From assembly GCA_964019135.1 (NCBI GenBank), contig OZ025250.1, positions 47,089,174 to 47,153,173 of the forward strand: a stretch of 64,000 nucleotides of DNA, written 5' to 3'. This DNA is from Arenicola marina (Eukaryota; Annelida; Polychaeta; Arenicolidae). The position numbers and the translations under genes were made by a program. The notes under the pieces were generated by a model, which was given only the letters and a program-made list of their open reading frames with translations, had not been told where the DNA came from and made no database searches. Positions 42,540 through 51,722 of this stretch are shown piece by piece (the first letter of the stretch is position 1; each line of letters starts with the position of its first letter).

Positions 42540-44470
42540 GTCTGTCTCAATGGCCTGGGATGACGGGGCGGGGGTCACACTGGCCGGTGGTGACGGGGTG
42601 GGGGTCTGTCTCACTGGCCGGTTGTGACCGGGGGGGCGGTCTGTCTTAATGGCCGGGGATGACGGGGCGGGGGTCATACTGGCCGGTGGTGACGGGGCAG
42701 GGGTCTGTCTCAGCGGCCGGGGGCGACAAGGCGGGGGTCTGTCTCACTGGCCGGTGGTGACGGGGCGGGGGTCTGTCACACTGGCCGGGGATGACGAAGC
42801 GGGGTCACACTGGCCGGTGGTGACGAGGCGGGTGTCTGTCTCACTGGCCGGTGGTGACGGGGCGGGGGTCTGTCTCAATGGCCGGGGATGACGGGGCGGG
42901 GGTCTGTCACACTGGCCGGTGGTGACGGGGCGGGGGTCTGTCTCAATGGCCCGGGATGACGGGGCGGGGGTCACACTGGCCGGTGGTGACGGGGCGGGGG
43001 TCTGTCTCACTGGCCGGTGGTGACGAGACGGGGGTCTGTCTTGCAGGCCGGGGATGACGGGACGGGGGCCATACAGGCCGGTGGTGACGGGGCAGGGGTC
43101 TGTCTGAATGGCCGGTGGTGATGGGGCAGGGGTCTGCCTCAAGGGCCGGGGATGACGGGGCGGGGTCACACTGGCCGGTGGTGACGGGGTGGGGTCTGTC
43201 ACACTGGCCGGGGGTGACGGGGCGGGGGTCTGTCTCAATGGCCGGTGGTGACGGGGTGGGGGTCTGTCTCATTGACCTATGGTGACGGGACGGGGAGTCT
43301 GTCTCACAGGCCGGGGATGACGGGGCGGGGGTCTGTCTCACTGGCCGGTGGTGACGGGGCGGGGGTCTGCCTCACTGGCCGGGGTGACGGGGCGGGGGTC
43401 TCACTGGCCGGTGGTGACGAGGCGGGGGTCTGTCTCACTGGCCGATGGTGACGGGGCGGGGGTCTGTCTCACAGGCCGCGGATGACGGGGCAGGGGTCAT
43501 ACAGGCCGGTGGTGACGGGGCAGGGGTCTGTCTCACAGGCCGGGGATGACGGGCCGGGGGTCATACAGGCCGGTGGTGACAGGGCAGTGGTCTGTTTCAA
43601 TGGCCGGGGATGACGGGGCGGGTGTCACACTGGCCGGTGGTGACGGGGCAGGGGTCTGTCTCAATGGTCGGTGATGACGGGGCGGGGGTCACACTGGCAG
43701 GTGGTGACGGGGCGGGGGTCTGTCTCACTGGCCGGTGGTGACGGGGCGGGGGTCTGTCTCACTAGCCGGTGGTGACGGGGCGGGGGTCACACTGGCCGGT
43801 GGTGACGGAGCAGGGGTCTGTCTCAATGGCCGGGGGAGACGGGCTGGGGGTCTGTCTCACTAGCCGGTGGTGACGGAGCGGGGGTCTGTCTCACTGGCCG
43901 GTGGTGACGGAGCGGGGTTCTGTCTCACTAGCCGGTGGTGACGGGGCAGGGTTCTGTCTCACTGGCCGGTGGTGACGGGGCGGGGGTCTGTCTCAATGGC
44001 CTGGGATGACGGGGCGGGGGTCACACTGGCCGGTGGTGACGGGGTGGGGGTCTGTCTCACTGGCCGGTTGTGACCGGGGGGGGGGGGGGTCTGTCTTAAT
44101 GGCCGGGGATGACGGGGCGGGGGTCATACTTGCCGGTGGTGACGGGGCAGGGGTCTGTCTCAGCGGCCGGGGGTGACAAGGCGGGGGTCTGTCTCACTGG
44201 CCGGTGGTGACGGGGCGGGGGTCTGTCACACTGGCCGGGGATGACGGGGCGGGGTCACACTGGCCGGTGGTGACGAGGCGGGTGTCTGTCTCACTGGCCG
44301 GTGGTGACGGGGCGGGGGTCTGTCTCAATGGCCGGGGATGACGGGGCGGGGGTCTGTCACACTGGCCGGTGGTGACGGGGCGGGGGTCTGTCTCAATGGC
44401 CCGGGATGACGGGGCGGGGGTCACACTGGCCGGTGGTGACGGGGCGGGGGTCTGTCTCAATGGCCGGGGA
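42540..44470. repeat. Duplicated segment at the array edge (offset about 1,450 bp)
   Basis: The monomer string at about 42,540-43,020 recurs at about 43,990-44,470. Both copies have a GGCCTGGGATGAC monomer, a poly-G-expanded monomer following GTTGTGACC, and a CAGCGGCCGGGGG monomer. Part of the 41,305-41,813 pattern also reappears at 42,943-43,451 (offset 1,638 bp). Confidence 0.7.
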
Positions 44471-44612
44471 TGACGGGGCGGGGGTCACACTGGCCGGTGG
44501 TGACGGCGCGGGGGTCTGTCACAATGGCCGGTGGTGACGGGGCGGGGGTCTGTCTCAATGGCCGGGGGTGACGGGGCGGGGGTCTGTCTCACTGGCCGGG
44601 GATGACGGGGCC

Positions 44613-44864
44613 CTGTTGGCTGTCCATGTCATGTTGGTTGTCCGTGTCCTGTTGCCTGTCCGTGTCCTGTTGGCTGCCGGTGTCCTGTTGACTGTCCGTG
44701 TCCTGATGATTGTCCGTGTCCTGTTGGCTGTCTGTGTCCTGTTGGCTGTCCGTGTCCTGTTGACAGTCCGTGTCATGTTGGCTGCCGGTGTCCTGTTGAC
44801 TGTCCGTGTCCTGATGGTTGTCCGTGTCTTGTTGGCTGTCCGTGTCCTGTTGGCAGTCCGTGCC
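44613..44864. repeat. 18-bp minisatellite, 14 copies, with a 108-bp second-order period
   Basis: The consensus is CTGTTGGCTGTCCGTGTC, with 14 contiguous units and no indels. Variant units 4-7 (carrying GCTGCCGG, GACTGTCC, GATGATTG/GGTTG) are repeated as units 10-13. This gives a 6-unit (108-bp) higher-order period. The 18-bp length is a multiple of three, so open frames run through both strands (LLAVRV-type on +, DSQQDT-type on -). With no start context or flanking exon I treat these as non-coding. It directly abuts the large GC-rich array. Confidence 0.93.
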
Positions 44865-44879
44865 CCGGTTCATGATTCG

Positions 44880-44965
44880 GTCTAGTTATATACCATATTA
44901 AAAGCATAAAGCTTCATCTCTCGACTCATTCATTTGGTGTCCTTCGTCCCGGATCTATTTGATCT
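44880..44965 (+). mobile_element. Possible LTR 3' end and tRNA primer-binding site relic
   Basis: An AT-rich stretch containing GCATAAAGCTTCATC (polyadenylation-like) runs to CTCATTCA. It is followed by TTTGGTGTCCTTCGTCCCGG. In many LTR retrotransposons the LTR ends in CA, and the next bases, TGG onward, are complementary to a tRNA 3' end. The reverse complement of this stretch ends ...GAAGGACACCA, which resembles a tRNA acceptor end with CCA. I see no matching second LTR, no gag or pol and no clear LTR start. This could be a solo or truncated element, or chance. Confidence 0.25.
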
Positions 44966-46049
44966 CACACCTGCTAACCCCTAACCCGCCACATTGACCT
45001 CTATCTCATGCAGCGTGCCGAGGGTGTATGCGGCAATATCCCACCGCCGTCACCAAAACTGTTGGCGTGCTAAAGGTGTACTTTCTCGGTGTAATGTCAG
45101 GAAGGGACGTTTTCTGCAGCGAAATTGTTAAGCATTCTTGGTTGCCTGGGTTAAACCCGGATTAAATATCCCAATAATAAGGTAAAAAGAGAGTAGTTAC
45201 AGTTCAAATGGTTTATTCACGGTTAACTAAACCAATCGCTGCCGCCACATGCAAATGTATGATAAATCTGTCAATAACACCTTGAATATATACAGGCCAT
45301 CAGCCTCTCGGTAAATATACGGATAGCAATGTCACAAAGAACCACCAATATCACAAGCGCAAATATCACTGTGTCAATTATCACTGCGCCAAATAACACA
45401 CGATGCATACCTTTCCTCGCTAACTCAATATGTACCCCAAACTGACCAATGGGCGATAATGAAAGGAAATATAAACCTTCGAACAACTGGGAAATTTGCT
45501 TGCATAAAAAGATACATAAACTATTCATAAATATGCTAGCTATCAATTAAATACATTATTTTATTCCTTCAGCAACGAAAGCTACTTATATGAATATACA
45601 ATTCAATTACAGGTCGAAACCGACAACATGAACAATTACTGATTACACAAATATGCCGAACTTGCTTTCTTTCCTATACTGGTGGATATATATCCGACCC
45701 AATCTCAGCCCTGCGCCCCCTACCGAGTAACCGCCCTTGTACTTTTTACTGGACCGCTAGTTCCTCTAGTTTGCTACACTCACACACCCCACACCTTTTA
45801 CCCTCAAACTCCAACCTTTCAACCTTCAGATTCTCAACATTTTATCCTTATCTCTCACCACCCATACCTGTTACCCCCGAACTTCCACATCACACCCCCC
45901 TTCCATCCCCACATTTTACCCCTAATCATCGCATCATCCGCATCTTTCACCTTTAAGTCACACCATCAGCACCTTATAATCCCAAACGTAAACATGTTGT
46001 CCCAATCTTGCAGCCCTCCCCCCCCCCACACTCCTTACGCATGATCTTC
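44966..46049. other. AT-rich single-copy region, no gene recognised
   Basis: No recognisable exon, tRNA or transposon coding was found. The 45,271-45,546 minus frame (91 codons) contains one hydrophobic stretch but no recognisable domain and no supporting context. From about 45,680 to 46,045 the + strand is very T/C-rich, giving a low-complexity open frame. A C-run lies at 46,018-46,027. Confidence 0.6.
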
Positions 46050-46325
46050 ATTTCTATCCCATTTTCCTTACCCACTATCTCTTACCGGCCACTTACTGAC
46101 AACCATTTCTATCCAATTTTCCTTACCCACTATCTCTTACCGGCCACTTACTGACAACCATTTCTATCCCATTTTCCTTACCCACTATCTCTTACCGGCC
46201 ACTTACTGACAACCATTTCTATCCCATTTTCCTTACCCACTATCTCTTACCGGCCACTTACTGACAACCATTTCTATCCCATTTTCCTTATCCACTCTCT
46301 CTTACCGGCCACTTACTGACAACCA
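46050..46325. repeat. 55-bp tandem repeat, 5 copies
   Basis: The unit begins ATTTCTATCCCATTTTCC and ends CGGCCACTTACTGACAACC. The CGGCC landmark falls at 46,086, 46,141, 46,196, 46,251 and 46,306, exactly 55 bp apart. The copies are nearly identical. One has CCAATTTT in place of CCCATTTT, and the last has TCCACTCTCT. It is AT-rich, unlike the other arrays in the window. Confidence 0.95.
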
Positions 46326-47245
46326 TTAAACACAATTTCTAACACATCCTGAACAAGCCCAGCCAAGACGAAACAGTCTAAATTTGTAATGAATAATAAT
46401 ACCAAATAAAAATATTAGCTGAATTCACTTCTATATGAGACTCTAGTATAGACAGTTTGATCACTGAAAGTCGAAGAGAACGTTATACACAAATGATACA
46501 CTGAGAGTCAGAAATTTCAGATGATTTTGTCCAGCTCATAGGCTTCAAAAGGAATCTTGGATGTCCTTCATGGCGCGTTACACCATCAAGAGAGGACCAA
46601 TCAACGTTTCGTGACGTAAATGCAGGTTTCGGTTTGAATAACGAGTGCGCTGTGCCCAGGGGACCTATTCATAAGCCACACTTAGGCTCTTGCATCGGTA
46701 GATTTTCGGAATTAAGAAAGTTCTACACTTATATTGAGTAGGATTTCTTGATCATGAGCACCAATGAATGCAATGTTTGTTGCAAAGGGACCGCGGTTTG
46801 GTTGAGAGCGCTATATCTATGGTTGCTCTAACGGAAAGGGCAATGGATTCTATCGAAAAGACCAGCGTCATTCGGTAACTGGATGTAAGTCTCTATTGCG
46901 GCATTGATGTATAGGTGATTTTTTCGTTGTTACATATTTGGTTAATAAATACATAGACTAAAGTATGACCGATGGCGTCTTATTTAAGGGCGAACATGCT
47001 TAATGTTACTTGAAGAATGTAGCGCACATACCAGAAGATTATACTTTCGCCATTTGCCACTTGCCTATCTAATACGCGAGTGTACATACCGGTTACTTCG
47101 GACCTATTAGCCACGAAGGAACCAACACAGATTATTACAATATGTCGACGTGTTCTGATTCACTGAGTAAGATTGCCTCATCTTACACACCACAAACATA
47201 TAGCACCGGCAAAAGATACTTTCATTCGTCATTTATTTCTTAGAC
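46326..47245. other. AT-rich intergenic DNA, nothing recognised
   Basis: No tandem repeat, coding similarity or RNA-gene signature is visible on either strand. It ends where the 14-bp satellite begins. Confidence 0.6.
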
Positions 47246-48335
47246 GCCTCCCGGGGACAACCCTAAAACAACCTCTCGGGGACAACCTCCCGGGGACAAC
47301 CTCCCGGGGACAACCTCCCGGGGACAACCTCCCGGGGACAACCATCCGAATACAACCTCCCAGGGACAACCTCTCGGGGACAACCTCCCGGATACAACCT
47401 CCCGGGGACAACCTCTCAGGGACAACCTCCCGGGGAAAACCCCTCGGGAACAACCTCTCGGTGACACCCTCCCGGGGACAACCTCTCGGGGACAACCTCC
47501 AGAGGACAACCTCCCAGGACAACCTCTCGGGGACACCTTTCCGAAAACAACCTCTCGGGGACAACCTCCCAGATACAACCTCCCGGAGACAACCTCCCGG
47601 ATACAACCACCGGAGACAACCTCTCGGGAACAACCTCTCGGGGTCACCCTCCCGGGGACAACCTATAGGGGACAACCTCCCAGAACAACTTCTCGGGAAC
47701 AACCTCTCGGGGACAACCTCCCGAAAACAACCTCTCGGGGACAACCTCCCAGATACAACCTCTTGGGGACAACCTCCCGGATACAAATTCCCGGGGACCA
47801 CACCTCGGGGACAACCGCCCAGATACAACCTCTCGGGGACAACCTCTTGGGGACACCCTCCCGAGGTTAACATCTCGGGGACAACCTCCCGGGGACAACA
47901 TCTCGGGGACAACCTCTATGGGACAACCTCCCAGAATAACCTCTCGGGGACAACCGCCCGAAAACAACCTCTCGGGGACAACCTCCCAGATACAACCTCC
48001 CGGGGAAAACCTCCCGGGGACAACCTCTCAGATACAACCTCCCGGGCACAACCACTTAAGGACTACCTCTCGGGGACCACCTCCTGGGGACAGCCTCTGG
48101 GGGAAAACCACTCGGGGACAACCTCTCGAAAACAACCACTCGGGGACAACCTCCCGAAAACAACCACTCGTGGACAGCCTCCCAGATACAACCTCCCGGG
48201 GACAACACCTCGGCGACCACCTTCAAGGGACAACCTCCCGAAAACAACCACTCGGGGACAACCTCTCGGGGACAACCTCTCGGGGACAACCTCCCGAAAG
48301 TAACTTCGCGGGGACACCCTCTCGGTGGCAACCTT
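47246..48335. repeat. 14-bp satellite (CTCTCGGGGACAAC), about 78 units
   Basis: Two alternating variants, CTCCCGGGGACAAC and CTCTCGGGGACAAC, repeat through about 1.09 kb with interspersed variants (CCCAGATACAAC, CCGAAAACAAC, CCAGAACAAC). Because 14 is not a multiple of 3, the translation cycles every 42 bp. It gives a 376-codon open frame on + (NLSGTTSRGQPP-like) and several on -. The frames stay open because no phase of the unit contains a stop codon. The start and base composition are wholly repeat-derived, so I do not call a gene. The right edge lies directly against the LINE reverse-transcriptase relic. Confidence 0.93.
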
Positions 48336-48336
48336 T

Positions 48337-49330
48337 AAAGATGATCTCATATGAATCAATTCGTAATTGTAGGATTCCAGTTCCAAGTTGAGCAAATAGC
48401 GATCGGTCTTGTTTCGATGTGCTAATAGCTTTCACATATGGTTCTGTTACAAAATCGCTTTTGAACTGCACATAAGATCTTAGTTTAGGCTTTTCTCACA
48501 TATGACCCTTCCACTCATTTGACATGCGTTCTAACAGTTTAACTTTCACGACAGCGATGTCACATTGTCGTAATTCGCGATAAGATTCCCCCATCTCGAT
48601 ACGGTCCAACAGAGTCTTCATTTCAAACAACCAGTTTATCTTGTTGTGTTCCCTGGGGTCGGCGCGATAGCTCAGTTCCCTATCCCACATAAATACACTT
48701 TTTGTCAGTCTTTACTAATCCATGGCTATAATTAGGTCGGTTCCATCTCCTAATCATGGCTAATTGACGCCTATATTTAGGTGTAGGCCATCCCAGATCA
48801 ACCACACACAGCTGCACTTGGGGCAAATTTATGCAAGCCCAGAAAGTATTTTTCCCGCCTCTATTCTGTATCGTATCCAAACAAGGAGCCTTCACGAAGC
48901 CCCAGACTCCCGACGCATAATCCATTATGGGAGCAACACCGCTTTCGAACAGTCTAGAGAAGGTATTGAATCCTAAGGTATTCACACAACGATACTGAGA
49001 GATGAGTGCTCCAAGAGCTCTACCAGCGGAATCCGCGAGAGTATGACAACAATTGTTTAAAGTTACAAACTCGTCAAAACTTATTCCAAGATATTTATCA
49101 CTATTCACTCTTTCTAAAATGTTACCACCATAAACAAAATTGGCTGACGTGAGACTGGTTCTCTTCGGGTGAAAGTACATTATCCCAGTCTTTGACTCAT
49201 TAACTGTCATTCGCCATTTCCCACACCAGCGGTTAACACAATCTATAAGCTGTTGGATTTTTTCCTCCGAGTCAGATATAAGTGCCATATCGTCCGCGTA
49301 TAACAGGAGGCTTATATTCAAACGACCAAC
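48337..49330 (-). pseudogene. Broken LINE (non-LTR retrotransposon) reverse transcriptase, C-terminal palm/thumb portion
   Basis: Read on the minus strand, the open part begins near 49,330 with the catalytic motif LLLYADDMALIS. This is the Y-A-D-D box of reverse transcriptase, coding for the enzyme that copies element RNA into DNA. It is followed by WCGKWRMTVNESKTGIMYF, then a thumb-like region with DKYLGISFDE and GVAPIMDYASGVWG, typical of animal LINE ORF2. At about 48,690-48,705 the frame shifts by one base. The homologous sequence continues as FMWDRELSYRADP and then LLERMSNEWKGHM. It next meets an in-frame TGA at 48,496-48,498 and continues as KPKLRSYVQFKSDF and RSLFAQLGTGILQLRIDSYE before ending at the 14-bp satellite. 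The endonuclease, the N-terminal reverse-transcriptase motifs and the 3' end are all missing. It is dead. Its direction is opposite to the + strand arrays. I cannot assign the family with certainty. Confidence 0.88.
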
Positions 49331-49895
49331 GACAATAAAAATTAGGTTAACAAAATTATAAACATTATTGCATTCATAACATCATAACGTCCAGTTTACC
49401 ACTGTGCTGGTTTCATAGAGTGTATATACCATTAGCATAAGCGGAGCGTGAACTGCACTCTCATAACATTATTAGAGTTCTCAGTGCGGCAGACACATTG
49501 TTGCGGTCACCTTCATGATGAGCTAACACATTATGGAATAGCAAGGAGCCAATATTACCAGCATCAAGGTGAGTGGGTGTGCCTCCCACACAAATCTGTT
49601 AACAAAATGTCATTATTATTCCATGACTTTTCCGTGACAAATACGTACTTTTCCATTAGGATTTCCTTGATCTGCATGTATACATGGATTATATACTAAT
49701 AATGGCATCCTCCTTCCCTTATGCGCATACGACTCACCCATTTGATTGGTATTTATGATACATAGCACATGGACACTTTACATCTACATTACATAAGCGT
49801 CCCTAAGACAGGTAACCAAAGTGTCAGTGGTAACGCGCCATAGCCAAGATTCACACTAACTCGATCAAAACGCCCCAATCATAACGCCTTCGGTT

Positions 49896-49950
49896 TTCCC
49901 GATAAGTCGGTGCCGGTAGGTCACGTGACCGCCGATGCCCTTATCGGGAA
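49896..49950. repeat. Hairpin/palindrome in repeat copy 1
   Basis: An 11-bp perfect inverted repeat, TTCCCGATAAG / CTTATCGGGAA, flanks 33 bases. The centre holds the perfect 12-bp palindrome GGTCACGTGACC at 49,919-49,930. The whole element is locally GC-rich within an AT-rich unit. It could be a structural or replication-related element, or a binding site with a CACGTG core. Confidence 0.85.
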
Positions 49951-51667
49951 GACCCGCCTGGCGTGGCCTCGGGCGATGCCCGTCAACGACAAAGGGTTCT
50001 GGCACTAGCAGATAAAGGGGAGGCAGCCGGAGACACCGGACAATTGGACGGGTTCTTCCGAGGATCGGAGATTGTGTTCACAACAGTAAGTGTTGTGGCA
50101 TCTCTGGCTTCAGTGAGCCACCGCGCCGGGTCCTGTGGCATGTAGCAATCTACCCCCCTAGGCCCATTACTGACTGGATAATATCCTGATACAGTGATTT
50201 GTGTACATTTTTAGTGTATAGCCTTTAAGCGAAATATATAATAAACCTTGGAACTGGTGACCGGTCTTAGTATCTGTGTCTTCCCACCGTACCGATCGAG
50301 TGGTTGAACCTGTAAACAACGAGAAGTAGGAATACGTCTTTCCCGCTTGTGGAAGGGAAATACCACACCTGCACTAGACGACATGTAATGAGTCCATACC
50401 TCCCAGCCATGTTTGAACCTAAAAATATAGGTCACAGGACGTATTTTGCGAAATATAAAAGCATTTGTCTATAGATATGGGACAATTATCGAAATTTCTT
50501 CTGTAATTTAGCAGTATAACCGACATGTTTATTCGTAAACTCTTGCAGCGAACACATAAAGAAAACCGTACCTACACTGTCCTCCAATGATATACATATT
50601 ACCTAGATATCCTGACTTGATTTAACCGATAGATTGATGTGTTAAATTCCCCCGACTTCATAAGAACAACCTCATCCGGAATGCAGGCTGTATTCCAGGT
50701 CCACCTTAGCTGATGGCGCGCTATAAGCCAGTGTTGGTTAAGTTGTCGTCATGCAACAAAATAGGCTTTTATCCATCAATCCATCCTGCAGATAGAAGCT
50801 CTTGTGGACAAATTTAGTTGCCGTAAAGGTGTGTACGATTCTGCTACAAGGCTGATTTTGATGATTAGGCGAGATCGGTTGAAGTTCAGCATGAAACAGA
50901 CCCTATACAAACGTTTTTTTTGTTACAGTAAGTAAGATTTTCCATGACCGTGGGAACCTTGTATACAATAGCAAGGAACCGTTATGACCAGCATCAAGGC
51001 GCATGAGGATACAATACATTGGTGTTATATCATCAATTATATCATTAATGCATCAATATCATGATAAAGTCCAGTATTACTGTGCATATGTATAGCATCA
51101 GCAAGTAACGTGACGCAATATGTTTATATCACCATAACCTCGATATAAGGACATTGGCTTACTACACCATTAGCATAAACAGAGCGTGAACTCATAACAA
51201 TAGCAAGAGCTCTCGGTGAGGCAGACAAATTGTTGCGGTGACCTTCATGATGAGCCAACCCATTATATAATAGCAAGGAGCCAATATTGACATCAAGGTG
51301 AGTGGGTGTGCCTCCCACACAAATATGTCAACAAAATGTCATCATTAGTCCATGAATTTTCCATGACAAATTCATACTTTTCCGTCACAAATTCATGCTT
51401 TTCTATGGGATTTCCTTGATCTGCATGTATACATGGATTACATAATAATAATGGCATCCGATTCACCCATTTGATTGGTATTTATTATACATGGCACATG
51501 GAAACTTAACATCTACATTACATAAGCGTCCATAAGAAAGGTAACATACGTGTAAGAAGTAAGAAATGGAACTGTTATACCATTCCCAAATTGTCAGTGG
51601 TAAAGCGCCATAGCCAAGATTCACACACTAACTCGATCATAACGCCCCAATCATAACGCCTTCGGTT

Positions 51668-51722
51668 TTCCCGATAAGTCGGTGCCGGTAGGTCACGTGA
51701 CCGCCGATGCCCTTATCGGGAA
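51668..51722. repeat. Hairpin/palindrome in repeat copy 2
   Basis: This is the same 11-bp arms and GGTCACGTGACC centre as in copy 1, exactly 1,772 bp downstream and unchanged. Confidence 0.85.

Larger units (their letters stand above)
1..44611. repeat. 44.6-kb CpG-rich minisatellite/satellite array (30/34-bp monomers)
   Basis: Every stretch is built from monomers that start GGCCGG or GGCTGG, continue TGGTGACGGGGCGGGGGTC, and end either TGTCTCACT/ACA/AAT (34 bp) or ACACT/ACA (30 bp). The two lengths differ by four bases (TGTC). Recognisable monomer classes include one with TGGCCATACA or TGGTCATACA, one with GGCGTGGTTCACACT, one with GGTTGTGACG, one with GACGACGGGGTGGGGGTC and one with GAGGCAGGGGTCTTCCTC. 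The + strand is strongly G-rich, and most units carry a GC-box-like GGGGCGGGGG and three CpGs. The array is already running at base 1, so its left edge lies outside the window. It ends sharply at about 44,611. Dividing length by unit size gives roughly 1,300-1,400 monomers. Many short open frames occur on both strands (GDDGAGV-type on +, PAPSPPAS-type on -). They recur with the repeat and are not genes. Confidence 0.97.

Noticed and set aside
42744..43238. Open frames such as 164 codons (minus) in the main array and many 64-132-codon frames on both strands
   Set aside because: They recur at every repeat copy, are P/S/T- or G-rich by composition, and overlap on both strands. No start context, intron signal or domain supports coding.
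1..44611. CRISPR-like array of direct repeats
   Set aside because: The repeats are contiguous with no unique spacers, and the context is eukaryotic.
45271..45546. 91-codon minus frame with a hydrophobic stretch, possible small membrane protein
   Set aside because: There is no recognisable family, no signal or exon context, and the region is AT-rich where such a frame can arise by chance.
45682..46044. 120-codon + frame rich in P, H, S and T
   Set aside because: It follows a C/T-rich low-complexity stretch ending in a C-run and resembles no protein family.
47173..48303. 376-codon + strand frame (GTTSRGQPPGDNL-type), superficially like a collagen- or antifreeze-like repetitive protein
   Set aside because: The whole frame is the 14-bp satellite with a few leading codons. 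The 42-bp translational period is an arithmetic consequence of 14 not being divisible by 3.
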